62,451 nt of DNA, from NCBI GenBank assembly GCA_015066295.1, contig SVOR01000005.1:1-62451 (forward strand), written 5' to 3'. The DNA comes from Oscillospiraceae bacterium. GTDB lineage: Bacteria; Bacillota; Clostridia; Oscillospirales; Acutalibacteraceae. The notes beneath the pieces are model-generated. The model saw only the letters and a program-made list of their open reading frames with translations. It did not search any database and had not been told where the DNA came from. This document shows, piece by piece, positions 41,712 through 50,960 of the stretch. The position numbers were made by a program, and so were the translations under genes. Each line of letters opens with the position of its first letter. The first letter of the stretch is position 1.

Positions 41712-43193
41712 ATGAAGCTTGATATAAGATTTCGAAGTGTCGCAAATCAGTGGCTTTTTAACGTTTTTATAGTAATGGCGGTTGCCATTGTGGCGGCAGA
41801 AATTATTATATGCTCGTTTGTGCGAAACGTTTATATCGAGCGAGTGCGCTCGCACGCAAACGACTATGCGCAGGAGTTTTCTGTGTTGGCCATGGTTCCT
41901 TCTGAAAACTTTTATTCTACCGCGCGAAGCTACGTTGAGGGCTTTGAGCATAAGGATAAGGTATCAATTGAGATTATAGATACCTACGGCAACGTTTTTG
42001 CTTCTACAACAGGCTTTTTGCCCGACGGCGAGCAAAAAATGCAGGACTACGAGTTGGCGCTTTCAAGCACCGACGGCTATGCCGATTACCAAACCCGTAC
42101 CGACCATAACGAGCGAGTTATGTCGGGTACCATCCTTTTTGCCGATTACGGCAAGGGCTCCAACGGTGCGGTAAGATGGTCAATTTCGCTTGAGAACACC
42201 TATGACAGAGTGCGTAACGTTTGCCTGCTTGTCATCCTTGCGGGTGTGTTGGTCTTAGGCCTTATAACCGTTACGGGTATGTATTTTGTGCGCTCCATCG
42301 TGCGACCGATTAGGGACGTAAGTTCGGCAGCACGCAAAATTGCGATGGGCGATTTTGAAAATCACATTGAAATTAAAAAGGAAAATGAAATAGGTGAGCT
42401 TTGCCACTCTATTAACTATATGGCGGAGGAGCTAAGCCGCGCCGAAAATATGAAAAACGATTTTATCTCGTCGGTTTCACACGAGCTTCGCACACCGCTA
42501 ACCGCCATTCGCGGCTGGGGTGAAACGGCAAAAATGTCAATTGGCACCGATGAAGAAATCGTTAAAAAGGGTCTTGACGTAGTGCTTAAAGAGTCCGAGC
42601 GTCTGTCCTCACTTGTTGAAGATCTGCTTGATTTCTCACGTATGCAAAGCGGCAAATTATCGGTTAATTTGCAAGAAATTGACGTGTCCGAGCTTCTTTG
42701 CGAGGTTGCCGATATGTATACCGAATTGGCGCATCAGCAAAACGTGTCGCTAACCTACGTTATACCGCGCAACAACTCGTTTATAATGGGCGATAAGGAT
42801 AGACTTAAACAGGTATTTATAAACGTAATTGACAATGCAGTGAAATACACCGAAAAGGGCGGTCAGGTGCTTGTCGAGCAGACCGAAATTGACGGTTGTG
42901 TGCAGGTTACGGTTAAGGATACGGGTGTGGGAATTCCTGCACAGGATATTGATAGAGTTAAAGAGAAATTCTTTAAATCAAACAAGACGGTACGCGGTTC
43001 GGGTATAGGACTTGCCGTTGCCGATGAAATTATAAAGCAGCACAATGGTCTTTTGTTCATTCAAAGCACCGAGGGTGTCGGCACAACGGTTACAATTGCA
43101 TTGCCGTTAAATCTTCCCGAAACACCCGAGGAGCCCGAGGTACCGCTTAACAATAATATAGAGGAAGGCACGATAGAGAACAGTGAAGAATAA
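41712..43193 (+). CDS. Sensor histidine kinase (HAMP, HisKA, HATPase)
   Basis: The 493-residue membrane kinase has a first helix (FNVFIVMAVAIVAAEIIICS, residues about 16-35), an extracytoplasmic domain of about 130 residues, and a second helix (LVILAGVLVLGLITVTGMYF). HAMP (RPIRDVSSAARKIAMGDFEN), HisKA (SSVSHELRTPLTAIRGWGET, phospho-His near residue 257) and HATPase (NVIDNAVKYT, DTGVGIP, GSGIGLAVADEI) follow. ATG 41712 lies 6 bp after GGAGGAG. The final 11 bp overlap the DUF1385 gene. The ligand is unknown; the upstream lipoprotein is a candidate accessory. Confidence 0.94.
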   Translation: MKLDIRFRSVANQWLFNVFIVMAVAIVAAEIIICSFVRNVYIERVRSHANDYAQEFSVLAMVPSENFYSTARSYVEGFEHKDKVSIEIIDTYGNVFASTTGFLPDGEQKMQDYELALSSTDGYADYQTRTDHNERVMSGTILFADYGKGSNGAVRWSISLENTYDRVRNVCLLVILAGVLVLGLITVTGMYFVRSIVRPIRDVSSAARKIAMGDFENHIEIKKENEIGELCHSINYMAEELSRAENMKNDFISSVSHELRTPLTAIRGWGETAKMSIGTDEEIVKKGLDVVLKESERLSSLVEDLLDFSRMQSGKLSVNLQEIDVSELLCEVADMYTELAHQQNVSLTYVIPRNNSFIMGDKDRLKQVFINVIDNAVKYTEKGGQVLVEQTEIDGCVQVTVKDTGVGIPAQDIDRVKEKFFKSNKTVRGSGIGLAVADEIIKQHNGLLFIQSTEGVGTTVTIALPLNLPETPEEPEVPLNNNIEEGTIENSEE

Positions 43194-44112
43194 ATATACA
43201 TCCATTGGTGGTCAGGCGCTCATTGAGGGTATTATGATGCGCGGTCCTAAAAAAACCGTTATGGCGGTTCGCAAAAAGGACGGCGAAATTGAGATTGTCC
43301 CAATGAAACACGCCTCAATAAAAGATAAATATAAGTTTTTAGGGCTGCCCTTTATTCGCGGCGTTGTAAATCTTGTGGAGTCTATGCTCGAGGGTTATAA
43401 GGCGATAGAGCTTTCGGCCGAAAAGTCGGGCTTTGCTGATGATGACGAGCCGCAAAAGCAAGGGGAAGGAAGCTCGGTTGCAATGGGAGCCGTTATGGTT
43501 GTTGCAACTATTTTGGCATTTGCCTTGTCGGTAGGACTCTTTATGTATTTGCCCGCCCTTGCCTTTGACGGCATTGTGTTATTGGCAGGCAAAGGCATTT
43601 TGCCCTATGCACCGATTTTTGAAGGTATAATCAGACTTATAATTCTTATAGGTTATATGTATTTGGTATCGCTTATGAAGGATATCCGTCGCGTATTCCA
43701 ATATCACGGCGCCGAGCATAAGACCATATTCTGTTTTGAACACGGCAAGGAATTGACGGTGGAAAACGTGCGCCCCGAAAAGCGCTTTCATCCGCGTTGC
43801 GGCACCTCGTTTTTGGTGCTTATGGTGCTTGTAAGCATTATCGTTTCATCGGCAATAATAATTATATTCCCGTCGCTTCGCGAAAACACGGTGCTATGGA
43901 CGGCAATTAAAATACTTTTGGTGCCACTAATTTGCGGTATCGGATATGAGCTTATAAAAATTTGCGGCAAGCACGATAATTTCTTAACCCGCGCAATATC
44001 GGCGCCGGGTGTTTGGGTGCAGAGAATTACCACCCGCGAGCCCGATGATGATATGATAGAAATTGCTATAGCGGCAATGAAGGAAGTAATACCCGAGGAA
44101 GCGGAAGAATAA
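43183..44112 (+). CDS. DUF1385 family membrane protein
   Basis: The 309-residue protein matches DUF1385 throughout: TSIGGQALIEGIMMRGPKKT at the N-terminus, LPFIRGVVNLVESMLEGYKA, RVFQYHGAEHKTIFCFEHGK near residue 185, and KRFHPRCGTSFLVLMVLVSI. About five membrane helices are present. The EHKTI and HPRCGT histidine and cysteine residues suggest metal binding, but function is unestablished. In Firmicutes it is commonly encoded just before prmC/prfA, as here. It starts with GTG inside the kinase gene and ends in the prmC start (TAATG). Confidence 0.92.
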   Translation: MKNKYTSIGGQALIEGIMMRGPKKTVMAVRKKDGEIEIVPMKHASIKDKYKFLGLPFIRGVVNLVESMLEGYKAIELSAEKSGFADDDEPQKQGEGSSVAMGAVMVVATILAFALSVGLFMYLPALAFDGIVLLAGKGILPYAPIFEGIIRLIILIGYMYLVSLMKDIRRVFQYHGAEHKTIFCFEHGKELTVENVRPEKRFHPRCGTSFLVLMVLVSIIVSSAIIIIFPSLRENTVLWTAIKILLVPLICGIGYELIKICGKHDNFLTRAISAPGVWVQRITTREPDDDMIEIAIAAMKEVIPEEAEE

Positions 44113-44954
44113 TGACAAAGCTAACAATTTTTACGGCATACAACAATGCCAAGAAGGAGCTTAAAGAAGCGGGTATTGATACCTTCGGCTTTGAGGCGCG
44201 TCAGATAATAAGACACATAACGGGCTATGATAACAGTGCCATTATGGCTAAATATGCCGAGCAACTAACCCCTTTTCAGCAGACCATGTACAACGATGTT
44301 TTAAGAAGACGTAAGGAGCGTTATCCGCTTCAGTACATACTTGGCGAATGGTCCTTTTACGGTATTGACTTTTATGTTGGCGAGGGTGTGTTGGTACCGC
44401 GTGCCGACACCGAAACCTTGGTTGACTACGGCTTAGAGTTTTTAAAGGGTAAAGAAAATGCCGAGGTGCTCGATTTATGCTCGGGTAGTGGTTGTATAGC
44501 AGTTGCCGTTGCAAAAAACAGCGAAGCAAAGGTAGATGCCGTCGAAAAATACGATACGGCATACGGGTATTTAGAAAAAAATATCGAGCGTAACAAAGCA
44601 CAGGTTACGGCAATTAAAGATGACGTTTATACCTTTAACCCGTCAAAGAAATACGATTTAATTTTAAGCAATCCCCCGTATATAAGCGCTGACGAAATGG
44701 AGATTATAGACGAGGAAACCTCGTACGAGCCCGACACCGCACTTTACGGCGGCGAGGACGGACTAACCTTCTACCGCTTTATTGCAAAGGAATATAAAAA
44801 GCATCTAAAAAGCGGCGGCGCACTCGGCTTTGAGGTCGGCTTTAAACAAAGCGATACCGTAAAGGCGATTTTAAGCGAACAGGGTTATAAAAACATCGGC
44901 ACAAAAACCGATATGGACGGCATCCAAAGGGTTGTTTTTGGGACAGTCGATTAG
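44112..44954 (+). CDS. prmC: Release factor glutamine N5-methyltransferase
   Basis: The 280-residue methyltransferase modifies the GGQ glutamine of release factors RF1 and RF2. It has the PrmC N-terminal helical domain (FEARQIIRHITGY), then YILGEWSFYGIDFYVGEGVL, VPRADTETLVDYGLEF, VLDLCSGSGCIAVAVA (SAM-binding, near residue 118) and the catalytic NPPY in LILSNPPYISADEM. It overlaps DUF1385 by one base. prfA, the usual neighbour, is not in the window, and recA follows after 50 bp. Confidence 0.95.
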   Translation: MTKLTIFTAYNNAKKELKEAGIDTFGFEARQIIRHITGYDNSAIMAKYAEQLTPFQQTMYNDVLRRRKERYPLQYILGEWSFYGIDFYVGEGVLVPRADTETLVDYGLEFLKGKENAEVLDLCSGSGCIAVAVAKNSEAKVDAVEKYDTAYGYLEKNIERNKAQVTAIKDDVYTFNPSKKYDLILSNPPYISADEMEIIDEETSYEPDTALYGGEDGLTFYRFIAKEYKKHLKSGGALGFEVGFKQSDTVKAILSEQGYKNIGTKTDMDGIQRVVFGTVD

Positions 44955-45004
44955 TTAAAATGTAATTAGAAGATGGAAATATTACAAAAAGGAAGGTAAT
45001 TACA

Positions 45005-46096
45005 ATGGCAGACGATAAGGCTAAGGCATTGGAAACCGCGATTTCACAGTTAGAAAAACAGTTTGGTAAGGGTGCAGTTATGCGCTTGGGCGAGAATATG
45101 GGTATGAACGTTGAGCATATCCACACGGGTAGTGTTTCGCTCGACTTGGCGCTCGGCATTGGCGGTGTTCCGAAGGGCAGAATAGTTGAAATATACGGAC
45201 CTGAATCATCAGGTAAAACCACAATCGCTTTACACGTAGTTGCCGAGGCTCAAAAGCTTGGCGGCACTGCTGCATTTATCGACGTTGAGCATGCGCTCGA
45301 CCCCGAATATTCAAAAAATCTTGGTGTAGACATTGATGCACTTCTCGTTTCACAGCCCGATACGGGTGAACAGGCGCTCGAAATCACCGAGGCACTTGTG
45401 CGCTCGGGTGCTATCGACGTTGTTGTTATCGACTCGGTTGCAGCACTTGTACCCAAGGCCGAAATTGAGGGCGATATGGGTGATAATCACGTTGGACTTC
45501 ACGCTCGTCTTATGTCACAGGGCCTTAGAAAATTGGCAGGTGTAATTTCAAAATCAAACTGCGTTGCAATTTTCATCAACCAGCTTCGTGACAAGATTGG
45601 CGTTATATACGGCTCGAGCGAAACCACAACGGGTGGTCGCGCGCTAAAATTCTATTCAAGTGTACGTATTGATATCCGCCGTATCGAAGCGCTTAAATCA
45701 AACGGCGAAATTATCGGTAACAGAACAAGGGCAAAAATTGTTAAAAACAAGGTGGCACCGCCATTCCGCGAGGCCGAGTTTGATATTATGTACGGCAAGG
45801 GTATCTCTCGCGAGGGCGAGCTTGTTGACCTTGGCGTTAAATACGACGTGCTTCGTCGCAGCGGCGCTTGGTTCTATTATGGAGAGACCCGTATAGGTCA
45901 GGGCCGAGATAACGTAAAGCAGTTGCTTTCTGACAATGCCGAGCTTGCAAAGGAAATCGAAGAGAAGATTTATGCCGCAATTAACGGCGCGGCTGAGGAA
46001 GTAGTAAGCGCGCCCGCTCCCGCAGAGGTAGCAATGCCCGAGCCCGAGCTTCGTCCCAGAAAAAAGGTTAATATCGACATCGCGGTTGACGAATAA
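45005..46096 (+). CDS. recA: Recombinase RecA
   Basis: The 363-residue strand-exchange ATPase is complete. Walker A is GPESSGKTT near residue 66, [20 protein letters not shown] covers Walker B and the L1 region, [20 protein letters not shown] precedes L2 ([16 protein letters not shown]), and an alanine- and proline-rich acidic tail ends it. AAGGAAGG precedes the ATG. The 50-bp gap after prmC shows no GAAC-N4-GTTC LexA box, so SOS control, if any, must act at a more distant promoter. recX starts in its stop codon. Confidence 0.98.
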   Translation: MADDKAKALETAISQLEKQFGKGAVMRLGENMGMNVEHIHTGSVSLDLALGIGGVPKGRIVEIYGPESSGKTTIALHVVAEAQKLGGTAAFIDVEHALDPEYSKNLGVDIDALLVSQPDTGEQALEITEALVRSGAIDVVVIDSVAALVPKAEIEGDMGDNHVGLHARLMSQGLRKLAGVISKSNCVAIFINQLRDKIGVIYGSSETTTGGRALKFYSSVRIDIRRIEALKSNGEIIGNRTRAKIVKNKVAPPFREAEFDIMYGKGISREGELVDLGVKYDVLRRSGAWFYYGETRIGQGRDNVKQLLSDNAELAKEIEEKIYAAINGAAEEVVSAPAPAEVAMPEPELRPRKKVNIDIAVDE

Positions 46097-46719
46097 TGGT
46101 AATTACACAAATTAGCCGCCGCCGTCAGCATTTGTGCGAAATAGTCTTTGATACGGGCAAAAGCATATTGCTTGATAGCGATTACTGCGCCGAGAAGGCC
46201 TTAAAAGAGGGCAACGAGCTGCGTGATAGCGACATTGCGAAAATGCAGGCAGAGTCCGACTATAAGCGTGCCGTTTCGAGATGTTTATGGTACATCGAGC
46301 GTGGCGACCTGTCACAAAAAGGGCTTGGCAGCAAGCTTAAAAAGGCAGGATTTTCGCCCGCCGTCAGCGAAAAAGCGGTAGAGCGTATGGTCGAGCTCGG
46401 CCTTATAAATGACGAGCAATATGCCCTGCGTTTAGCCGAAAATTTGCTTTGCAGCTGCGTTTCAAAACGCGAAGCGGCAGTTAAAATGCAGCAAAGAGGC
46501 ATACCGCGTGAGGTGGCTTTATGGGCGCTTGACGAGTTTGAGTGTGATGCTAAACAACAAATAAAGGCACTAATTTTTAAAAAATACAAAAATAAATTGC
46601 AGTCGGGCGAGGACGTTAAAAAGGTTTTTGCCGCACTGCAAAGAAAAGGCTTTAACTACGGCGATATTAAGTCGGTGTTAAAGTGGTATAGCGAAGAAAT
46701 TATGTATAGCGAGGAATAA
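46096..46719 (+). CDS. recX: RecA regulatory protein RecX
   Basis: The 207-residue protein overlaps recA by one base (TAATG). It contains the RecX repeats: RCLWYIERGDLSQKGLGSKL, MVELGLINDEQYALRLAENL and a third helical repeat CDAKQQIKALIFKKYKNKLQ, with VFAALQRKGFNYGDIKSVLK at the C-terminus. RecX binds RecA filaments and modulates their growth. The N-terminal 60 residues are a beta-rich extension common in Firmicutes. Confidence 0.9.
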   Translation: MVITQISRRRQHLCEIVFDTGKSILLDSDYCAEKALKEGNELRDSDIAKMQAESDYKRAVSRCLWYIERGDLSQKGLGSKLKKAGFSPAVSEKAVERMVELGLINDEQYALRLAENLLCSCVSKREAAVKMQQRGIPREVALWALDEFECDAKQQIKALIFKKYKNKLQSGEDVKKVFAALQRKGFNYGDIKSVLKWYSEEIMYSEE

Positions 46720-46720
46720 A

Positions 46721-48049
46721 ATGGGTTACAGCGTTGCTATGGTATCACTCGGTTGTCCAAAAAATCAGGTTGATGCCGAAATGATGCTTTACAGCTTAAA
46801 AGGGGCAGGATTTACCATTGGTGCGGCAGAGGCCGACGCCGATGCTATAATCATAAACACCTGCGGTTTTATAGAGGATGCCAAGGCAGAGGCCATTGAA
46901 AATATCTTAGAGGCTTCCCGCTATAAGCAGGAGGGCAAATGTAAGGCCTTAATCGTTACGGGTTGCTTGGCCGAGCGTTACCGCGACGATATTACCGAGG
47001 AAATACCCGAGGTAGACGTCGTTGTGGGCATCGGCTCCAATAAAAATATTGCCGAAATTACAAAAAACGCCATCGAGGGCGGTTTCGGTAATTTTTACGG
47101 CGCAAAGGATGAATTAGACCTTGATGCTCCGCGAATTTTGGGCGGCTATCCCTTTAGCGCGTATATAAAAATTGCCGACGGCTGTAACAACTGTTGCACA
47201 TATTGTGCTATACCGCAAATAAGAGGCAGAATGCGTAGCCGCACCATCGAGAGTGTGGTTGACGAGGCTCGCACCTTGGCGCTCGGCGGCGTTAAAGAGC
47301 TTATTGTTGTGGCGCAGGACACCACCGCCTACGGACAGGATATTTATGGCGAGAGTCGTCTTGCCGCACTTTTAAAGGAGCTTTGCAAAATAGAGGGTAT
47401 AGATTGGATAAGAACCCTTTATACATATCCCGATAAGATTACCGACGAGCTGTTAGATACGGTTGCAAGCGAAGAAAAGCTTGTTAAATATTTTGATATA
47501 CCGCTTCAGCACGTAAACGGTGAAATTCTTAAAAGGATGAATCGCAAGGGCGACGCCAAATCTTATGAGGCGCTTATTGAAAAAATAAGGGCAAAGGTGC
47601 CAAACGTTACAATTCGCACCACCTTTATTACGGGCTTTCCCGGGGAAACCAATGAGCAATTCTGTGAACTTCACGAGTTTATAAAGAGGGTTAAATTTGA
47701 CCGACTCGGTTGCTTCACCTATTCGCCCGAGGAGGATACGCCCGCCGCGGCCTTCGATAATCAAATCGATGAACAGACAAAGCAGGACCGTATGGAACTT
47801 ATTATGAACGACCAACAGGTTATTTCTTCGGACAAAAACGAAGAAAAGGTTGGTCTTAAAACCACCGCAATTGTTGAGGGCTATGACGATTATATTCGTT
47901 GCTATTTTGGCCGATGCGAATTTGATGCTCCCGAAATTGACGGAAAAATCTTTTTTATGTCGGACCGACCACTTAAAATCGGCGACTTTGTTAAGGTGCA
48001 AATAAACGATTGTCTGGAATACGACCTGTTAGGTGAGGTAGCGCAATGA
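46721..48049 (+). CDS. rimO: Ribosomal protein uS12 methylthiotransferase RimO
   Basis: A 442-residue radical SAM enzyme that methylthiolates an aspartate of ribosomal protein S12. The UPF0004 domain begins SVAMVSLGCPKNQVDAEMML with the first cluster cysteines and continues NTCGFIEDAKAEAI and VTGCLAERYRDDI. The radical SAM CxxxCxxC is in CNNCCTYCAIPQIRGRMRSR, and a C-terminal TRAM domain ends it. PKNQVD and GFIEDAKAEAIENI favour RimO over MiaB. It starts 1 bp after recX and overlaps pgsA by 4 bp. Confidence 0.95.
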   Translation: MGYSVAMVSLGCPKNQVDAEMMLYSLKGAGFTIGAAEADADAIIINTCGFIEDAKAEAIENILEASRYKQEGKCKALIVTGCLAERYRDDITEEIPEVDVVVGIGSNKNIAEITKNAIEGGFGNFYGAKDELDLDAPRILGGYPFSAYIKIADGCNNCCTYCAIPQIRGRMRSRTIESVVDEARTLALGGVKELIVVAQDTTAYGQDIYGESRLAALLKELCKIEGIDWIRTLYTYPDKITDELLDTVASEEKLVKYFDIPLQHVNGEILKRMNRKGDAKSYEALIEKIRAKVPNVTIRTTFITGFPGETNEQFCELHEFIKRVKFDRLGCFTYSPEEDTPAAAFDNQIDEQTKQDRMELIMNDQQVISSDKNEEKVGLKTTAIVEGYDDYIRCYFGRCEFDAPEIDGKIFFMSDRPLKIGDFVKVQINDCLEYDLLGEVAQ

Positions 48050-48639
48050 AATTAAATTTACCCAACAAGTTAACCGTTGCAAGAATAATTGCAACCCCCG
48101 TATTTATGCTTTTTTTACTGTGGGATTTTACGGGACATTATATAGCGGCGCTATTGCTTTTTATTGCCGCCGCACTTACCGATTTGTTCGACGGCAAATA
48201 TGCACGCGAGCATAATTTGGTTACCGATTTTGGCAAGTTTTTAGACCCGCTTGCCGATAAAATGCTTACCACCGCCGCCTTTATCGGCTTTGCCGTAAAG
48301 GGTATAGGCTACGGCATCGGTTGGATTTTATTTATAGTTCTTTTCAGAGAATTTTTAATATCTTCCTTGCGTCTTGTCGCTGTATCGTCGGGCGGAAAGG
48401 TTATAGCCGCCAACATTTTTGGCAAATTAAAAACGGTTATGCAGATGGTGGCGATAATCTACGTAATTACGGCTGCCGCCTTTACCGAAATTTTCGTCGG
48501 TATCATAAACGTGCAGTGGGTTTTCATAGGTATGAATATACTTGGTGATATACTTCTGTGGGCTTCGGCGATACTCGCCGTGTGTTCGGGCGCAATTTAT
48601 CTGTGGCAAAACAGAGGCTGCATAAACCCCGACAAATAA
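48046..48639 (+). CDS. pgsA: CDP-diacylglycerol-glycerol-3-phosphate 3-phosphatidyltransferase
   Basis: The 197-residue inner-membrane enzyme makes phosphatidylglycerol phosphate. NLPNKLTVARIIATPVFMLF is the N-terminal amphipathic segment. The CDP-alcohol phosphotransferase motif DG-x2-AR-x8-G-x3-D-x3-D is intact in LFDGKYAREHNLVTDFGKFL DPLADK near residue 45. Four to five membrane helices follow. It overlaps rimO by 4 bp, completing a recA-recX-rimO-pgsA chain. Confidence 0.95.
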   Translation: MKLNLPNKLTVARIIATPVFMLFLLWDFTGHYIAALLLFIAAALTDLFDGKYAREHNLVTDFGKFLDPLADKMLTTAAFIGFAVKGIGYGIGWILFIVLFREFLISSLRLVAVSSGGKVIAANIFGKLKTVMQMVAIIYVITAAAFTEIFVGIINVQWVFIGMNILGDILLWASAILAVCSGAIYLWQNRGCINPDK

Positions 48640-48642
48640 ATG

Positions 48643-48670
48643 TAGACTTTTTAAAAAAAGATGATATAAT
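48643..48670 (+). promoter_or_regulatory. Promoter of the cysE-cysS T-box operon
   Basis: TAGACT (48643-48648) and TATAAT (48665-48670) are separated by 16 bp and lie just before the structured leader. Confidence 0.65.
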
Positions 48671-48688
48671 ATAAATATACAGTTAAAT

Positions 48689-48915
48689 GCGTTTAAAAGG
48701 GACCAGTACCCGTAAAGGTTGGCAACAGGGACGAAGGCTCATGGACTGAAAGGCTTTCGAGTTTTATCTTACGGCGAATGCACCCATCAGCACGCAGGGG
48801 GAAAATAAGTATCCCTGTGCGGTTTGCCCCGTTAAAAGCAGTTTGAGTTATAAACAGGAGTGGAACCGTGGTTTTACCGCCTCCGTTGTCGCAAGACACG
48901 GGGGCGTTTTGTTTT
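48689..48915 (+). promoter_or_regulatory. T-box riboswitch, cysteine-specific
   Basis: The leader has the T-box core GTGGAACCGTGG (TGGAACC at 48861-48867), an antiterminator closed by AGGAG and CTCC, and a terminator hairpin (48878-48906) followed by TTTTGTTTT. The acceptor-pairing element is TGGA, complementary to UCCA, which requires a U discriminator as in tRNA-Cys. On the 3' side of Stem I, GAATGCACC places TGC (48779-48781) as the specifier, the Cys codon. Uncharged tRNA-Cys would block termination and switch on cysE and cysS. Confidence 0.88.
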
Positions 48916-48936
48916 ATATAAAAGGAGGCAACGACC

Positions 48937-49578
48937 TTGTTTAAAAGAATAAAAGAGGATATCGCCGCCGTTATGGAGCGAGACCCTGCCGCAACAAGCG
49001 CTTTGCAGGTGTTTTTTCTCTATCCCGGCGTTAAGGCAATAAGAATGCACCGCCGTGCACATTTTTTCTACAAACATAAAATGTTTTTTATCGCACGTTG
49101 GATTTCGCAAAGGGCGGTAAGAAAGACGGGTATTGAAATTCACCCCGGTGCGACGATAGGCAGACGACTTGTTATCGACCATGGTAACGGTGTCGTTATA
49201 GGTGAGACCGCCGAAATAGGTGACGACGTACTGATTTATCAGGGCGTAACACTTGGCGGTACAGGTAAGGATACGGGCAAACGTCACCCGACAATCGGCA
49301 ATAATGTAATGATAAGCTCGGGCGCTAAGGTGTTAGGACCCTTTAAGGTTGGCGACAATTCACGAATAGCGGCAGGCGCCGTTGTTCTTGAGGAGGTACC
49401 GCCCGATTGTACCGTTGTGGGTGTGCCTGCGCGTGTTGTTAAGCGTGACGGCGTTAAGGTAAAGCCCCTTGACCAAATACACATACCCGACCCTGTTGCA
49501 CAGGAAATTTGCCGACTTGAAGTAAAAATGGCGGCAATGCAGAAACAGTTAGATAAATTAAGAGAGGAACAAGCGTAA
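48937..49578 (+). CDS. cysE: Serine O-acetyltransferase
   Basis: The 213-residue enzyme makes O-acetylserine for cysteine synthesis. FKRIKEDIAAVMERDPAATS is the N-terminal helical region of the short Gram-positive form. The left-handed beta-helix hexapeptides include GIEIHPGATIGRRLVIDHGN, GVVIGETAEIGDDVLIYQGV and TLGGTGKDTGKRHPTIGNNV with the catalytic histidines. The start is TTG because AAAGGAGG lies 8 bp upstream. The T-box controls it, and it overlaps cysS by one base. Confidence 0.95.
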   Translation: MFKRIKEDIAAVMERDPAATSALQVFFLYPGVKAIRMHRRAHFFYKHKMFFIARWISQRAVRKTGIEIHPGATIGRRLVIDHGNGVVIGETAEIGDDVLIYQGVTLGGTGKDTGKRHPTIGNNVMISSGAKVLGPFKVGDNSRIAAGAVVLEEVPPDCTVVGVPARVVKRDGVKVKPLDQIHIPDPVAQEICRLEVKMAAMQKQLDKLREEQA

Positions 49579-50960
49579 TGAGAATTTTTAACACCCTGAC
49601 AAGACAAAAGGATGAATTTGTACCCGTAGAGGAGGGCAAGGTAAAGATTTATGCCTGCGGCCCGACCGTTTACAACTTTATACACATAGGCAACGCAAGA
49701 CCTCTTTGCGTGTTTGACGTTTTGCGCCGTTATCTTGAGTGGCGCGGCTACGACGTTACCTTTGTGCAAAACTTCACCGATATTGACGATAAGCTAATTA
49801 AAAAGGCAAACGAGGAGGGCATCACCGTTCCCGAGGTTGCCGAGAGATATATTAAGGAATTCTGGGTGGATGCTAAGGGTATGAACATCCGCGAAGCATC
49901 GGTGCATCCGCGCGCTACCGAAAATATCGACGAAATTATCGAAATTATAAAGGAATTAGAGGAAAAGGGCTTTGCCTATCAGTCGGGTGGCGACGTATAT
50001 TTCCGTGCTAAAAAGTTTGACGAGTACGGCAAGCTATCCCATCAACCACTGGAGGATTTAGAGGCGGGCGCTCGTATTTCGGTTGGCGAAATTAAAGAAG
50101 ACCCGATGGACTTCTGCCTTTGGAAGGGCGCAAAACCGGGCGAGCCGTTTTGGCAGTCGCCTTGGGGCGAGGGTAGACCCGGCTGGCATATTGAATGCTC
50201 GGCAATGTCGACCCGTTACCTCGGCAAGACCATCGATATTCACTGCGGCGGTCTTGACCTTATTTTCCCACACCACGAGAACGAAATTGCGCAGAGCGAG
50301 TGTGCCAACGGTTGCGAATTTGCACATTATTGGATGCACAACGGCTTTATTAACGTTGATAACCACAAGATGTCAAAATCTTTAAACAACTTCTTTACTG
50401 TACGTGACGTCGCTAACGTTTACGGCTACGAGCCGATTCGTTATTTGATGATTTCTTCACAGTACAGAAGCCCCATAAACTACTCGACCGATATTATTAC
50501 ACAGGGTCAAAATGCTCTTGAGCGTCTTTACACCTGCCGTGATAGACTTGATTTCGCCATCTCTCACGCAGAGGAGGGCGGCGAGGAACCGTCATTTGTT
50601 GCACTTCGCAAGGAAAAATTCATCGAGGCTATGGAGGATGACCTTAATACAGCCGATGCACTTGCCGAAATCTTTAATTTGGCAAAGGATATAAATATGT
50701 TAATTGATGCTGGCGGCAAGAAGGGTGAATTGGTTGCGGCAGCAGAGATTTTTGATGAATTAACCGACGTTTTAGGTATTCTATACAATAAAAAATCAAA
50801 CGACCTTGACAGCGAGGTTGAGGCCTTAATCGCTCAGCGTACCGAGGCGAGAAAGAATCGCGATTTTGCTACGGCCGACGCTATTAGAGATAAATTAAAG
50901 GAAATGGGAATCGCACTTGAGGATACCCCACAGGGTGTAAAATGGAGCAAAATACAGTAA
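49578..50960 (+). CDS. cysS: Cysteine-tRNA ligase
   Basis: The 460-residue class I synthetase has the zinc cysteine and HIGH motif in YACGPTVYNFIHIGNARPLC, FVQNFTDIDDKLIKKANEEG, WHIECSAMSTRYLGKTIDIH, the remaining zinc ligands in GGLDLIFPHHENEIAQSECA, and KMSKS in NHKMSKSLNNFF near residue 265. The C-terminal anticodon-binding domain ends EDTPQGVKWSKIQ. Coupling with cysE behind a Cys T-box makes amino-acid supply and charging respond together to uncharged tRNA-Cys. Confidence 0.97.
   Translation: MRIFNTLTRQKDEFVPVEEGKVKIYACGPTVYNFIHIGNARPLCVFDVLRRYLEWRGYDVTFVQNFTDIDDKLIKKANEEGITVPEVAERYIKEFWVDAKGMNIREASVHPRATENIDEIIEIIKELEEKGFAYQSGGDVYFRAKKFDEYGKLSHQPLEDLEAGARISVGEIKEDPMDFCLWKGAKPGEPFWQSPWGEGRPGWHIECSAMSTRYLGKTIDIHCGGLDLIFPHHENEIAQSECANGCEFAHYWMHNGFINVDNHKMSKSLNNFFTVRDVANVYGYEPIRYLMISSQYRSPINYSTDIITQGQNALERLYTCRDRLDFAISHAEEGGEEPSFVALRKEKFIEAMEDDLNTADALAEIFNLAKDINMLIDAGGKKGELVAAAEIFDELTDVLGILYNKKSNDLDSEVEALIAQRTEARKNRDFATADAIRDKLKEMGIALEDTPQGVKWSKIQ

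Noticed and set aside
45005-45060. LexA box controlling recA
   Set aside because: No GAAC-N4-GTTC type palindrome is visible in the 50-bp gap before recA.
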